NCBI GenBank assembly: GCA_902551755.1
Contig: CACDEB010000002.1
Location: forward strand, 186,001 to 250,000
Direction of reading: 5' to 3'
DNA: 64,000 bases
Source of the DNA: an uncultured Pelagibacteraceae bacterium
GTDB lineage: Bacteria > Pseudomonadota > Alphaproteobacteria > Pelagibacterales > Pelagibacteraceae
Each line of letters begins with the position of its first letter. The stretch's first letter is position 1. Positions 44,705-54,559 of this stretch are shown here, one piece after another. Under the pieces are notes generated by a model. That model did no database searches. It had not been told where the DNA came from and saw only the letters and a program-made list of their open reading frames with translations. The translations under genes and the position numbers were made by a program.

Positions 44705-45102
44705 TAACACTTTAAAATCCACAAATCATAAACTGGATGATCAAAAACTTGGATCGACGGACTAGATGAAAAAGTCCATCCATTAAAAACAAAAACCTCA
44801 TCATTATTAGAATTTTTACTGTCTTTAACTTGAAGATAAGTAGTTATTTCTGGATTATCGTCAAATTTAGAATTTTTACATTTTAAAACTTTAATTTCTA
44901 AATTTTTATATGAAAAACTTTTACCGATATCCAATTTTAATAATTTACTTTTTGAACTAAGTTTATCTAAAATTCTAATATCGATTTTTTTTCCGAAATA
45001 ATCGAGATCATCGGCTTGAACAATAATTATCATCGAAAGATAAAAGAAAATTGAGATTATTGATATTTTACTCTTTCCAAGATCTATATTTTTTATTTTC
45101 AT
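44701..45102 (-). CDS. DUF2155 secreted protein
   Basis: A 133-residue protein with a signal sequence (IISIFFYLSMIIIVQA, cleavage near residue 30) and the DUF2155 end (FNGWTFSSSPSIQVFDHPVYDLWILKCY). The family is mostly alphaproteobacterial and sits between accC and the NDUFA12 gene in relatives, as here. Its start overlaps the upstream gene by 35 bases. Function unknown. Confidence 0.88.
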   Translation of the reverse strand: MKIKNIDLGKSKISIISIFFYLSMIIIVQADDLDYFGKKIDIRILDKLSSKSKLLKLDIGKSFSYKNLEIKVLKCKNSKFDDNPEITTYLQVKDSKNSNNDEVFVFNGWTFSSSPSIQVFDHPVYDLWILKCY

Positions 45103-45424
45103 TTTTACTTTTTTTGGGATGGTAGGCTTTATCTGTTCCGGTTAGATTCGGTTTGTGAGATTTTTGCCAGGAAAATTTTTTTTGATCCTGGGCTTTTTCT
45201 ATTTTATTTTTTGTAAAATGTATCCAAGAAAACCATTCATTTGGTATTTTTGTTGAATCTACTTCTCCGTTATATATAACCCATCTTCTTCCATTTTTAC
45301 TCTCATAGTATTTGTTACCATTTTGATCTTTACCGACAAATTTTCCTTTGAAAAAAGTGTGAAGTCTTGTGCCTATAGTTTGATGATTCCACCAAGTGAA
45401 AATTTGTTTAAATAAAGTCAACAT
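45068..45424 (-). CDS. NADH:ubiquinone oxidoreductase NDUFA12/B17.2-like subunit
   Basis: A 118-residue accessory subunit of complex I. The signature is GKFVGKDQNGNKYYESKNGRRWVIYNGEVDSTKIPNEW, with WNHQTIGTRLHTFF near the start. The alphaproteobacterial complex I carries this mitochondrial-like subunit. The C-terminus is lysine-rich. It overlaps DUF2155 by 35 bases. Confidence 0.93.
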   Translation of the reverse strand: MLTLFKQIFTWWNHQTIGTRLHTFFKGKFVGKDQNGNKYYESKNGRRWVIYNGEVDSTKIPNEWFSWIHFTKNKIEKAQDQKKFSWQKSHKPNLTGTDKAYHPKKSKNENKKYRSWKE

Positions 45425-45533
45425 AAAAAATTAGTTTTTTTCAATTTTAAATTGTAAAAAATAAATTAGACTAAAAATTAATTTTGTATATACAATAGAT
45501 TCTTTAAGACTCAAAACAAATAAGGAAATTACT

Positions 45534-46364
45534 ATGGCAAAATATCTCGTTGAAACCTTTTATACCTGCACTTTTAAAGTCAGTCACTACCTAGATAAAA
45601 TAGATGAAAAAGAATTAGAAAATCTTGAGAAAAAAGAAGATGGAAAATTTGAAATATTAGATATGAAAATTGATAATCGAAAAACCAAGAATTTGGATAA
45701 GAGTCTTAAAACTGTAGATAATCTCAATGATAAAGAAAAACAAATTAAGGAAGTAAATAAAATTGATGATAATAAAAATATGAATAATAATTTTGTTAAA
45801 AATCTTAATGAATCAGTAAATAAAAGATTTGGTATGCCCGACAGAAGAAAAGGTTATATTCAAAAAGCTACCATAGGAGATCATAAGGTTTACTTGCATA
45901 CTGGTGAATATGAAGATGGTAAGATTGGTGAAATTTTTATAGATACAAGCAAAGAAGGCGAGCTTGTTAAAGCTTTAATGAATAATTTCGCAATAGCTAT
46001 CTCTTTAGGTTTGCAGTATGGCGTTCCGTTAGATGAATTTGTTAGCGCTTATGTAGATACAAAATTTGAACCATCAGGAAAAGTTTACGGAAATGATAGA
46101 ATTCTTTCTGCCTCATCTATTTTAGATTATATTTTTAGAGAACTTGCTATTTCATATTTAAATAGAGAAGATCTTGCTCACACACCTTCAATTGGAAGAT
46201 CAGACAAAATGGAAGAAAAAAATGTAGGTGCTATGAGTGATGAGAATAACGAATTAATTAAAATAGTTAAAGACATCACCAGCAAAGGTTTCGTAAGAAA
46301 TGATTATAAAAGAAAACTTATTGACTTATCTGATATTAGGATAAATCTTAAGGGTAAAAAGTAA
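45534..46364 (+). CDS. free-standing protein matching the C-terminal region of class II ribonucleotide reductase (NrdJ)
   Basis: A 276-residue protein. Residues about 100-225 ([81 protein letters not shown], and REDLAHTPS) closely resemble the late part of long B12-dependent ribonucleotide reductases. No catalytic barrel, substrate Cys or B12 site is present, so it cannot reduce nucleotides alone. The N-terminus ([17 protein letters not shown]) and Lys/Asp-rich linker are unlike NrdJ. It may be a regulator or a domain recruited for another use. A ribosome-binding site (AAGGAA) precedes the ATG. Confidence 0.82.
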   Translation: MAKYLVETFYTCTFKVSHYLDKIDEKELENLEKKEDGKFEILDMKIDNRKTKNLDKSLKTVDNLNDKEKQIKEVNKIDDNKNMNNNFVKNLNESVNKRFGMPDRRKGYIQKATIGDHKVYLHTGEYEDGKIGEIFIDTSKEGELVKALMNNFAIAISLGLQYGVPLDEFVSAYVDTKFEPSGKVYGNDRILSASSILDYIFRELAISYLNREDLAHTPSIGRSDKMEEKNVGAMSDENNELIKIVKDITSKGFVRNDYKRKLIDLSDIRINLKGKK

Positions 46365-48152
46365 TTACTTTTTTTTTGTAATAGAAAGCTGAAGTTCTTT
46401 TAATTGTTCTGTACTGACTTCTGAAGGCGCCAACATCATCAAATCTTGAGCATTCTGATTCATTGGGAACATTGTTACTTCTCTAATATTTGCCTCATTT
46501 GCGAGTAGCATTACTATCCTGTCAATTCCTGGAGCTATTCCGCCGTGGGGAGGTGCACCATAACTTAGTGCATTTATCATTCCACTAAACTTACTATCTA
46601 CATCTTTTTTTTTGTATCCAGCTATTTCAAAAAGTTTATACATTAATTCTGGAATATGGTTTCTAATCGCTCCAGAAGATAATTCTATTCCATTACAAAC
46701 AATATCATATTGATATGCTTTCATTTCTAGTGGTTTGGAAAAATCAATATCTTTTATATCTCCTTGGGGCATAGAAAAGGGATTATGACTAAATTTTATT
46801 TTTTTTGTCTTTTCATCTATTTCATACATAGGATAATCAATTATCCAACAAAATGAAAATATATCATTGGATATTAAATTTAAATCCTCAGCGATTTTAT
46901 TTCTTGCTGAAGAAAGAATTTTTTCAACATCTTTTTTTTGTCCACATGACATGAAAATACTGTCACCGATTTTAGAATTAGTTAACTTCAAAATTTTTTC
47001 ACAAGCTTCAGAAGAAAAAAACTTTCCAACAGGACCTTTGCCTACAATTTTATTATTTTCCTCAATAAAAGTGAAATATGCTAAACCGCCTGAACCTTCT
47101 TTCTTAGCCCAATTATCAATATTATCAAAAAAACTTCTTGGTTTATCTTTTGTGTCCTTTGTAATGATTGCTTTTACAACTTTACCTTTTGAAACTTCTC
47201 TTTTAAAAATATCAAATTTAACATCTTCTCTGCTAAAAATTTCTGTTATATTCGAAATTACCAGCGGATTTCTAAGATCAGGTTTATCTGTTCCATATTT
47301 TTCAATTGCCTCTAAATATTTTATTCTAGGAAACTTTTCACTTGCTAATTTTTTATTCGAAAATTCTTTAAATAATTTTAGAAACAGATTTTCAATTACT
47401 GAAAAAACATCTTCTTGTTCAACAAATGACATCTCTATATCCAGTTGGTAAAATTCACCAGGACTTCTATCTGCTCTTGCATCCTCGTCTCTGAAGCAGG
47501 GCGCAATTTGAAAATATTTATCAAATCCTGAAATCATTATTAGTTGTTTAAATTGTTGTGGTGCCTGAGGTAAAGCATAAAATTTTCCAGGATTTAATCT
47601 GCTCGGAACAAGAAAGTCTCTTGCTCCCTCAGGACTTGATGAAGTTAATATTGGGGTTTGAAACTCTAAAAAATCCATCTTCTCCATTTCTTTTCTAATA
47701 AAAGAAATTACTTTAGATCTTAAGATAATATTGTTATGAATTTGTTTTCTTCTTAAATCTAAAAATCTATACTTAAGTCTTATCTCCTCCGAGTATTCCT
47801 GGTCACTAAAAACAGGAAGAGGTAATTCTTTTGTTTTTCCAATTATTTCAAATTTTTCAATAACAACTTCAATCTCCCCTGTTAAAAGATCTTTATTAAT
47901 TGTCTCTTCGGTTCTTTCAATAACTTTTCCATTTACTTTGATAACTGTTTCAAGTTGGAGCTTTTCTAATTCTTTAAAAAATTTATTTTCTTTATCAATT
48001 ACACATTGTGTTATGCCATAATGATCTCTAAGGTCGACAAAAAGAAGATTTCCATGATCTCTTTTTTTATTTATCCAGCCAGATAATGTTACATTTTTTT
48101 TTGTAAATTTTTTTGTAAGTTCACCACAATTATGTGTTCTAAATTTATTCAA
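46365..48152 (-). CDS. aspS: aspartyl-tRNA synthetase
   Basis: A 595-residue bacterial-type AspRS. The OB-fold start (GWINKKRDHGNLLFVDLRDHYGITQCVI), motif 2 FRDEDARADRSPGEFYQLDIEMSF and motif 3 GIAPGIDRIVMLLANE are present, plus the bacterial GAD insertion. It aminoacylates tRNA-Asp; non-discriminating activity is possible if gatCAB is used. It overlaps hda by four bases. Confidence 0.97.
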   Translation of the reverse strand: MNKFRTHNCGELTKKFTKKNVTLSGWINKKRDHGNLLFVDLRDHYGITQCVIDKENKFFKELEKLQLETVIKVNGKVIERTEETINKDLLTGEIEVVIEKFEIIGKTKELPLPVFSDQEYSEEIRLKYRFLDLRRKQIHNNIILRSKVISFIRKEMEKMDFLEFQTPILTSSSPEGARDFLVPSRLNPGKFYALPQAPQQFKQLIMISGFDKYFQIAPCFRDEDARADRSPGEFYQLDIEMSFVEQEDVFSVIENLFLKLFKEFSNKKLASEKFPRIKYLEAIEKYGTDKPDLRNPLVISNITEIFSREDVKFDIFKREVSKGKVVKAIITKDTKDKPRSFFDNIDNWAKKEGSGGLAYFTFIEENNKIVGKGPVGKFFSSEACEKILKLTNSKIGDSIFMSCGQKKDVEKILSSARNKIAEDLNLISNDIFSFCWIIDYPMYEIDEKTKKIKFSHNPFSMPQGDIKDIDFSKPLEMKAYQYDIVCNGIELSSGAIRNHIPELMYKLFEIAGYKKKDVDSKFSGMINALSYGAPPHGGIAPGIDRIVMLLANEANIREVTMFPMNQNAQDLMMLAPSEVSTEQLKELQLSITKKK

Positions 48153-48829
48153 TTTGATACTCCTAAAATTTCTTTAATTATTTTCAAATTAATAGGTTTT
48201 TTTTTTTTTAAACTAATTTCGTCAATTGTACATATAAATTCAGATATTTTATCGTAAGATCTAGCTATTCTTTTACAGATAAAATTTATTAGTTTTTTAT
48301 CTAAAATTATTTGATTATCTGAAAAATTCTTTACAATAAGTGCGTAAATAAGTTCATCATCTGGCTTGTCGATTTTCGCTGTTAGAATATTTTTAAACCT
48401 TGAATTCAAATCTTTAAGCCTTGTCTCCATCTCGTTTACAGCTCTCACAGATGTTATTAATAAATATTTGTTCTCTTTTTCAACCATATCAATTAAAGAA
48501 TAAGCTGCTTCCTCATCACATCTTTCATTAAAATCTTCAATTACAATATTCTCATACCCCTTAATTCTATCAAATATTTTCTTATTCAAATCTTTTAATT
48601 TAAATTTGACACCTTTTTTGTTTTCTAAAAAAATTTCTGATAAATGAGACTTGCCTGATTTCCGCTCACCACAAATATTTAATATTTTTTTTTCCCAATT
48701 AGGCCAGCTTTTGATTAAATTAAATGCAAAATAATTACATTCGCTTACAAAAAAATCATTTTTATCAAAATTTGATAATTGCTCAAATTTAAATATTTCT
48801 TGCCTTAGGTCTCTTATCTTACTTTCCAT
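48149..48829 (-). CDS. hdaA: Hda/DnaA-like ATPase
   Basis: A 226-residue DnaA-AAA-like protein without the DNA-binding domain. The Walker A region is ICGERKSGKSHLSEIF, the Walker B IVIEDFNERCDEEAAY, and sensor-like LLITSVRAVNEME, with LKNILTAKIDKPDDELIYALIVKNF. The family regulates DnaA-ATP hydrolysis after replication initiation. It overlaps the DUF2066 gene by 16 bases and precedes aspS. Confidence 0.88.
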   Translation of the reverse strand: MESKIRDLRQEIFKFEQLSNFDKNDFFVSECNYFAFNLIKSWPNWEKKILNICGERKSGKSHLSEIFLENKKGVKFKLKDLNKKIFDRIKGYENIVIEDFNERCDEEAAYSLIDMVEKENKYLLITSVRAVNEMETRLKDLNSRFKNILTAKIDKPDDELIYALIVKNFSDNQIILDKKLINFICKRIARSYDKISEFICTIDEISLKKKKPINLKIIKEILGVSN

Positions 48830-49890
48830 ATTTCTTGATTAGTATCGATGTCGATATCCTTCTCTTTCATTAAGGTTAAAAACTGATTTGGATTACCATT
48901 AAAAATTATTTTATAAATTGTATTTTTATTATTAAAACTTGTAACATAAAAGTTTGAAACCAAATCAAGCTGTGCTAAATAATTTTCAATAATTTGAATT
49001 TGTTTAACTTTTTTTGAATTAACAGAAATATTTATTGGAAGTTTGATTGAGGTATTAATTTGGTTATTCTGTTTCCAAATATCTTCAAAAAAAATCTTAG
49101 TTTTTTCAATAATATTTAATTGTTGTAAATCATCTGAAATATCTACTTTTTTATAACTTTGATTTGAAATCTTCACTTTACCTTCATAAAACATTTTTGA
49201 AAGCACCCTTAAATTATTCTTGTTCTTAAAATATATTACAACTATGTAATCCTCTGTATCATATTTTTTTACAATCTGATCAAATTTAAAATTTTCAATT
49301 ATATCTTTGTTTTCGTTAATAAACTTTAGATCAAGAATATCTTCTTCATGCAATACATAATCTATTTGGGAAAAATTTTTTGTATCATCATTCCATTTTG
49401 TATAGAAGGGATTTCTATCAAATAAAAGAGCATTGTCTTCATCATTATCAATAAGAATAAGCAATGTCAGAAATTCTTTTTTTTTATACATTGATGGAAA
49501 TATATTTTTCTTTTCAAAAAAATTTAAAATTTTAGGCTTATCAAAATTTACCTCGAAATTTGCTTGATAATTTTTATTTAGGAACTGTTCATTTGTAATA
49601 GTGAAAGAATCGATAAGATATTTAATATCTTTTAATTGTATATTTTGAATTTTATTTTTATCATTAGAGGTTATTAAGCTGTTTAAAAGAATATCAAAGG
49701 CTTCATCAAATGCTTTGTTGATAACTTTTTCCTTATTAAAATTAGAATTAAAAGGTTCTTCAATTTCTATGTCTTGAATTTTGAAAATTTTGCCAAAAGT
49801 ATTAGTGTGAATAAAACAAATAAAAAATATTACAAATATAGTAAAAACTATATAAGATGAGAGCTTCAAAAAATTTTTTTTTAAAAACAT
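48814..49890 (-). CDS. DUF2066 secreted/anchored protein
   Basis: A 358-residue protein with an N-terminal hydrophobic signal or anchor (IVFTIFVIFFICFIHTNTFG) followed by a mature region that fits DUF2066, a family found between purM and hda in alphaproteobacteria. The early FNKEKVINKAFDEAFDILLNSL helix and later beta-rich segments fit. Function unknown. It starts eight bases from purM, which runs the other way. Confidence 0.8.
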   Translation of the reverse strand: MFLKKNFLKLSSYIVFTIFVIFFICFIHTNTFGKIFKIQDIEIEEPFNSNFNKEKVINKAFDEAFDILLNSLITSNDKNKIQNIQLKDIKYLIDSFTITNEQFLNKNYQANFEVNFDKPKILNFFEKKNIFPSMYKKKEFLTLLILIDNDEDNALLFDRNPFYTKWNDDTKNFSQIDYVLHEEDILDLKFINENKDIIENFKFDQIVKKYDTEDYIVVIYFKNKNNLRVLSKMFYEGKVKISNQSYKKVDISDDLQQLNIIEKTKIFFEDIWKQNNQINTSIKLPINISVNSKKVKQIQIIENYLAQLDLVSNFYVTSFNNKNTIYKIIFNGNPNQFLTLMKEKDIDIDTNQEIWKVR

Positions 49891-49898
49891 TTTAAATT

Positions 49899-50924
49899 AT
49901 GAAAAAATATAAATTTACATATCAAAAAAGCGGAGTAAACATAAATGCATCTAATCAATTCATTAAATATATATCTAAATTAACAAAAAAAGGAAATTCT
50001 AAAAATAAATTTAAAAATATAGGTAGTTTTGGTTCAATAAACGAAATTCCAAAAAAATTTAATAATCCTTTCTTGGTAAGTAGCACTGATGGTGTTGGAA
50101 CTAAACTTGAAATAGCAAATATTTTAAATAAGTTTAATACAATTGGAATTGATTTGGTTGCAATGTGTGTAAATGATATTCTGGTACTTGGAGCAAAACC
50201 ACTTTTTTTCTTAGATTACATTTCAATTGACAAAATAAATTTAAAAAAATTAAAAAGTATTATTAGAGGTATACATGAAGGTTGCAAAATGAGTGACTGT
50301 CAATTAGTGGGTGGAGAAACAGCTGAAATGCCAGGAACCTACTCGAAAAACAAATTTGATTTGGCTGGATTTTCTGTAGGACTTGTTAACATGAATGATG
50401 TGTTAAAGAAGGAAAAGATAAAAGAAAATAATTTGATTTTAGCAATACCTTCTAGCGGACTTCATTCAAATGGATATTCATTATTAAGAGAAGTTTTAAA
50501 AAAAAAGAAAATCAATATTAAAAAAAATAAATTTTTACGGAATGAAATATTAAAACCCACTAAAATTTATGTAAAAGAAATTATGAATTTGCTTGATAGA
50601 AAACTAATTAATGGATGTGCAAATATAACAGGTGGAGGTATTGGTGACAATATTGAAAGAGTAATACCAAATAATCTTTGTGCAAGAATAGATTTAGATA
50701 AAATAAAAACCCATAAGATTTTTAGTTGGATCAACAAAAATGGTGTTTCTCAAAAGGAAATGCTCAAAACTTTTAATTGTGGTGTAGGTTTTTGTTTGAT
50801 CATAAAAAAAAATAATTTTCATAAAATTTTGAAATTTTTTTCCAAGCAATATCGTCCCTACATAATTGGAGAAATAATTAAAAACAAAAGTAAAGTAAAA
50901 TTTACTAATAATATACGTTGGTAA
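49899..50924 (+). CDS. purM: phosphoribosylformylglycinamidine cyclo-ligase
   Basis: A 341-residue AIR synthetase. Landmarks are the Gly-rich GVNINASNQFI, VSSTDGVGTKLEIAN, MCVNDILVLGAKPLFFLDY, QLVGGETAEMPG and the end INGCANITGGGIGDNI. It performs the fifth step of purine synthesis. purN follows two bases later. The basic composition and high Lys content are normal for this genome. Confidence 0.97.
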   Translation: MKKYKFTYQKSGVNINASNQFIKYISKLTKKGNSKNKFKNIGSFGSINEIPKKFNNPFLVSSTDGVGTKLEIANILNKFNTIGIDLVAMCVNDILVLGAKPLFFLDYISIDKINLKKLKSIIRGIHEGCKMSDCQLVGGETAEMPGTYSKNKFDLAGFSVGLVNMNDVLKKEKIKENNLILAIPSSGLHSNGYSLLREVLKKKKINIKKNKFLRNEILKPTKIYVKEIMNLLDRKLINGCANITGGGIGDNIERVIPNNLCARIDLDKIKTHKIFSWINKNGVSQKEMLKTFNCGVGFCLIIKKNNFHKILKFFSKQYRPYIIGEIIKNKSKVKFTNNIRW

Positions 50925-50925
50925 T

Positions 50926-51495
50926 GTGATTAAGGGAAAGGCTAATATTGCAGTGTTTATCTCGGGAAGGGGAACAAATCTTAAAGCTTTAATTTTAAGA
51001 TCAAAGAAGAAAAAATGTAATTATAAAGTTTCATATGTAATTAGCGATAAAAAGAATGCTGCTGGACTAAAAATTGCAAAAAAAAATAAGATTTTTACTA
51101 AAATTCTTTCTAAATCATTTTTAAAAACCGAGCAAAAAAAATTAGCAAAAATTCTCATTAATAAAAATATAAAGTTTATTTGTTTAGCGGGGTTTATGAA
51201 AATTTTAAGTCCATATTTTCTTAACTTTTTTAAAAATAAAATAATTAATATTCATCCATCTTTATTACCTAAATATAAGGGTCTTAACACTCACCATAGA
51301 GCATTAATAGCTAAAGATAAATTTTCAGGATGTACAATACATTATGTAAGTAAAAAATTAGACTCTGGTAAGATCATTGCAAAAAAAAAAGTGAAAATTT
51401 TCAAAAAAGATACTTTAAAAAAATTGGAAAGGAGAGTGCTTAAAGAAGAGAATAAACTTTATCCTCACGTTTTAGAAAAACTAATTAGGTCTTAA
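50926..51495 (+). CDS. purN: phosphoribosylglycinamide formyltransferase
   Basis: A 189-residue GART. The N-terminal FISGRGTNLKALI and the formyl-folate site (INIHPSLLPKYKGLNTHHRALIA) with SGCTIHYVSKKLDSGKII are complete. It starts with GTG at 50926, one base after the purM TAA. It overlaps ndk tail to tail by 11 bases. Confidence 0.96.
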   Translation: MIKGKANIAVFISGRGTNLKALILRSKKKKCNYKVSYVISDKKNAAGLKIAKKNKIFTKILSKSFLKTEQKKLAKILINKNIKFICLAGFMKILSPYFLNFFKNKIINIHPSLLPKYKGLNTHHRALIAKDKFSGCTIHYVSKKLDSGKIIAKKKVKIFKKDTLKKLERRVLKEENKLYPHVLEKLIRS

Positions 51496-51895
51496 AAAAA
51501 AAATTAATTTCTTTATTTGCGTTTTCAATACTGTCTGAGCCATGAACTGAATTTTTATCGATGGATAATCCGTATTTTTTTCGTATTGTTCCTTCATCTG
51601 CTTTGGTAGGATCAGTTGCTCCCATAACTTTTCGATTTTCAGAGACTGCATCAACCTTTTCAAGTATCATTGCAACAATAGGTCCAGACGAAAGATAGTC
51701 GCAAAGATCATTATAAAAAGGTTTTGTTTGATGCACTTTGTAAAAAATTTCAGCATCTCTTTTTTCTAATTTTACTTTTTTTTGTTTAGTGATTTTAAAA
51801 CCAGATTTAATAAAAAATTGTTTTATTTCCTCCTCTAAATTTCTCTCCACTGCATCAGGTTTAATTAATGATAGAGTTTGTTCGACTTTACTCAT
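51485..51895 (-). CDS. ndk: nucleoside diphosphate kinase
   Basis: A 136-residue NDK. The active-site His is in KNSVHGSDSIENA, the N-terminal QTLSLIKPDAVERN and nucleotide loop MGATDPTKADEGTIRKKYG are conserved. It equilibrates nucleoside triphosphates. It overlaps the pepA stop by eight bases. Confidence 0.97.
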   Translation of the reverse strand: MSKVEQTLSLIKPDAVERNLEEEIKQFFIKSGFKITKQKKVKLEKRDAEIFYKVHQTKPFYNDLCDYLSSGPIVAMILEKVDAVSENRKVMGATDPTKADEGTIRKKYGLSIDKNSVHGSDSIENANKEINFFFKT

Positions 51896-53360
51896 AGTTA
51901 TCCTCTACAAACTTATTTAACAATCTAACTCCATAACCTGTTGCTCCACTTGAATTAAGAGCTCCAGCATATTTTGAAAAGGCCATCCCCGCAATATCTA
52001 AGTGAGCCCAAGGTGTTTTATTTAAAATAAATCTCTGTAAAAACTGGGCTGCTGTAGTCGAACCTGCTCCACCAACATAATTAATATTCTGCATGTCTGC
52101 ATTTTTAGAATTCATAAGTTTATCGTAATTAGAATGTAATGGAAGTCTCCAAGCTTTTTCCCCAACCTTTTCACCAGCTTCATGAATTTGTTTTGATAAA
52201 TTATCGTTATTTGAAAATAATCCAGCGTACTCAGATCCCAACGCAACCACTATTGCACCAGTAAGTGTTGCTAAATCAATAATCAAATTAGGTTTAAATT
52301 TTTTTTCTGTAAAAGTTATAGCATCTGCTAAAACTAATCTTCCCTCTGCATCAGTATTTAATACCTCAATTGTTTTTCCACTATACGATTTTACAATATC
52401 TCCTGGTCTTTGAGCATTCCCTCCTGGCATATTTTCTACTAATCCAACAACGCCAACTGCATTAACTTTTGATTTTCTAAGAGCTAAATTTTTCATAAGA
52501 CCAACGACTACAGCTGAACCAGCCATGTCATAAGTCATATCTTCCATAAACCTTGCGGGCTTTAAAGATATTCCTCCAGTGTCAAAGCAAACTCCTTTAC
52601 CAACAAAAGCCAATGGTTTTGAATTTGATTTTTTTCCTCTCCATTCAAGAGTTACTAAATAGGAGCCCCTAATACTTCCTTGGCCAACTCCAACTAATGC
52701 GTTGCAACCCATTTTTTTTAATTGTTTTTCATCATAAACAGAAACTTTAAGGCCAATTTTTTTTAATTGGGTAAGCCTTTTAGCGTATTCATCTGGATGC
52801 AATATATTTCCAGGCTCTGACACTAAATCTTTTGTATAGTTTACTCCTAGTTCAATTGCTTTAAATTTATCGTAAATTTTTTTATCAAATTTTTTCAACG
52901 AAGCGATATATACTTTTAGGGTATTTGACTCCTTTTTTGATTTATATCTATCAAAAGAATATGACTTTAATCTCATTCCATGTAAAAATTCGTATATAGA
53001 GTCTTGTTTTAAATTCTGAGGAATTGTATCAGAAATAATATGTATTACTTCTGTACCTTCGCTTTTCAAAAAATCAGTGAGCATAGCCCCACTTTTTTCT
53101 GTTTCATTTGGTTTCTGGTTTTTTTTTAAAGAAATTAAAATTATTTTTTGATTTGGATTTAAATCAAAAGACAACAAACCTTTTTTTTTATTTTTATTTT
53201 TATTTTTATTTTTTAAAAGAATAGTTAGATTTTTGTAGTCTGAAGAATTAAGGTATTTTTTCAAATGAGATATTTCTGACTTTTCGTCAGTAAAAAAGGC
53301 AATACATCCAGAAAACTTTGAGATATTTGTAAATTTTAAAAAAGTGTCTTTTATAAACAT
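51888..53360 (-). CDS. pepA: leucyl aminopeptidase
   Basis: A 490-residue M17 aminopeptidase. Metal motifs GKGVCFDTGGISLKPARFMEDMTYDMAGSA and NTDAEGRLVLADAITF are complete, and the C-terminal SSGATGYGVRLL is usual. It cleaves N-terminal residues and may bind DNA in some bacteria. The N-terminal third contains a KNKNKNKNK run, coded by a 6-base repeat. It is divergent from lptF. Confidence 0.95.
   Translation of the reverse strand: MFIKDTFLKFTNISKFSGCIAFFTDEKSEISHLKKYLNSSDYKNLTILLKNKNKNKNKKKGLLSFDLNPNQKIILISLKKNQKPNETEKSGAMLTDFLKSEGTEVIHIISDTIPQNLKQDSIYEFLHGMRLKSYSFDRYKSKKESNTLKVYIASLKKFDKKIYDKFKAIELGVNYTKDLVSEPGNILHPDEYAKRLTQLKKIGLKVSVYDEKQLKKMGCNALVGVGQGSIRGSYLVTLEWRGKKSNSKPLAFVGKGVCFDTGGISLKPARFMEDMTYDMAGSAVVVGLMKNLALRKSKVNAVGVVGLVENMPGGNAQRPGDIVKSYSGKTIEVLNTDAEGRLVLADAITFTEKKFKPNLIIDLATLTGAIVVALGSEYAGLFSNNDNLSKQIHEAGEKVGEKAWRLPLHSNYDKLMNSKNADMQNINYVGGAGSTTAAQFLQRFILNKTPWAHLDIAGMAFSKYAGALNSSGATGYGVRLLNKFVEDNYE
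53185..53214. repeat. TTTTTA hexanucleotide repeat inside pepA
   Basis: Four to five copies of TTTTTA, read on the minus strand as alternating Lys and Asn codons in PepA. Six-base units can gain or lose copies without breaking the frame. Length is short, so variation is only a possibility. Confidence 0.6.
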
Positions 53361-53416
53361 AATTTTTTATTCATTTTTCCACTAAAACGTGTATATGTTT
53401 ATTTTAAAGAATTTCA

Positions 53417-54559
53417 ATGAAAAAAATTATTTTTAAAAACTTTTTATATGAAACAACAATATTTTTTTTACTTTCTTGTAGTTCTGTCGCACTTATAGTT
53501 TGGGTTATCCAAGCTGTAAACTACTTGGGTTTCGTGACTGAGGATGGTCATGGTTTTAAAATTTATTTTCTGTACACATTGTTAAGTTTACCAAAAATTA
53601 TTAATGAAATTCTACCGTTTATGTTTTTCTTTGCTGTTTTTTTTACACTAGTAAAATATGAAGATCAAAACCAAACGCTTATATTTTGGTCTAATGGAAT
53701 AAAAAAAAATGAGTTTTTAAATGTAATAATTAAATATTCTCTAATTTTTTTGATTTTACAATTAATTATGAATGTTTTTTTAGTTCCATTTACTCAAGAT
53801 AAGGCAAGATCTTTTATAAGACAGTCAAATGTTGATTTTTTTCCATCTCTTGTAAAACCTAAAAAATTTATGGACACAGTAAAAAAACTAACAATTTACG
53901 TCGATAAAAAAAATGATCTAGATCAATTTGAAAATATAGTTATCAAAGATACATACAACAGCAACGACTCAAGAATTATATATGCAAAAACAGGTTTCTT
54001 CTCTCAAATCAATGAACAAAATTTCTTAATATTAAATCAAGGAAAAATTTTGAATATTAATAAAGGTAAAACAACTGTAATAAATTTTAATAGAACCCAA
54101 CTAAATTTATCTGAATACGACTCAAAAACTACAAAATATCCTAAATTGCAAGAGGTAAACGCTGTCATTTTGATGAAGTGTCTATTTCAAAAGGAGGACC
54201 AGAGAAGTTTAATAATGTTAGGTGACAATAATGAATTTAGATTTCAATGCTCACGTGAACAAAAGATATTAGATAACGTATCACAAGAATTTTTCAGCAG
54301 AATATTTAAGCCTTTATATATTCCCCTACTAGCAATTATCTCTGCTTTACTTTTAATAAAATCGAAAAATTCTACTGGTTATTCAAAATATAAAATAATT
54401 ATTTTCCTTACTGGTGTAATCTTAATTTCTTTCTCAGAAATTCTAACAAAATTTTTTTCCTATGACTTTAACAAAAGCTTTTTATTAATGATCATGCCAA
54501 TTTTATTTTCAATTATATTTTACTTTTTATTTTACAAACAATCTTATACTTCGAAATGA
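53417..54559 (+). CDS. lptF: LPS export permease LptF
   Basis: A 380-residue LptF/YjgP permease with six helices: four early (from FLYETTIFFLLSCSSVALIVW) and two at the end, around a beta-jellyroll periplasmic domain. It extracts LPS from the inner membrane with LptB2G. It overlaps lptG by four bases. The pepA gene lies divergent across a 56-base gap. Confidence 0.93.
   Translation: MKKIIFKNFLYETTIFFLLSCSSVALIVWVIQAVNYLGFVTEDGHGFKIYFLYTLLSLPKIINEILPFMFFFAVFFTLVKYEDQNQTLIFWSNGIKKNEFLNVIIKYSLIFLILQLIMNVFLVPFTQDKARSFIRQSNVDFFPSLVKPKKFMDTVKKLTIYVDKKNDLDQFENIVIKDTYNSNDSRIIYAKTGFFSQINEQNFLILNQGKILNINKGKTTVINFNRTQLNLSEYDSKTTKYPKLQEVNAVILMKCLFQKEDQRSLIMLGDNNEFRFQCSREQKILDNVSQEFFSRIFKPLYIPLLAIISALLLIKSKNSTGYSKYKIIIFLTGVILISFSEILTKFFSYDFNKSFLLMIMPILFSIIFYFLFYKQSYTSK

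Noticed and set aside
46867-47451. Forward 194-aa ORF inside aspS
   Set aside because: Long but antisense to conserved AspRS domains; typical of low stop frequency in the reverse frame.
54245-54262. CACGTG in lptF as parS
   Set aside because: Flanks differ from the consensus at too many positions and it is coding.
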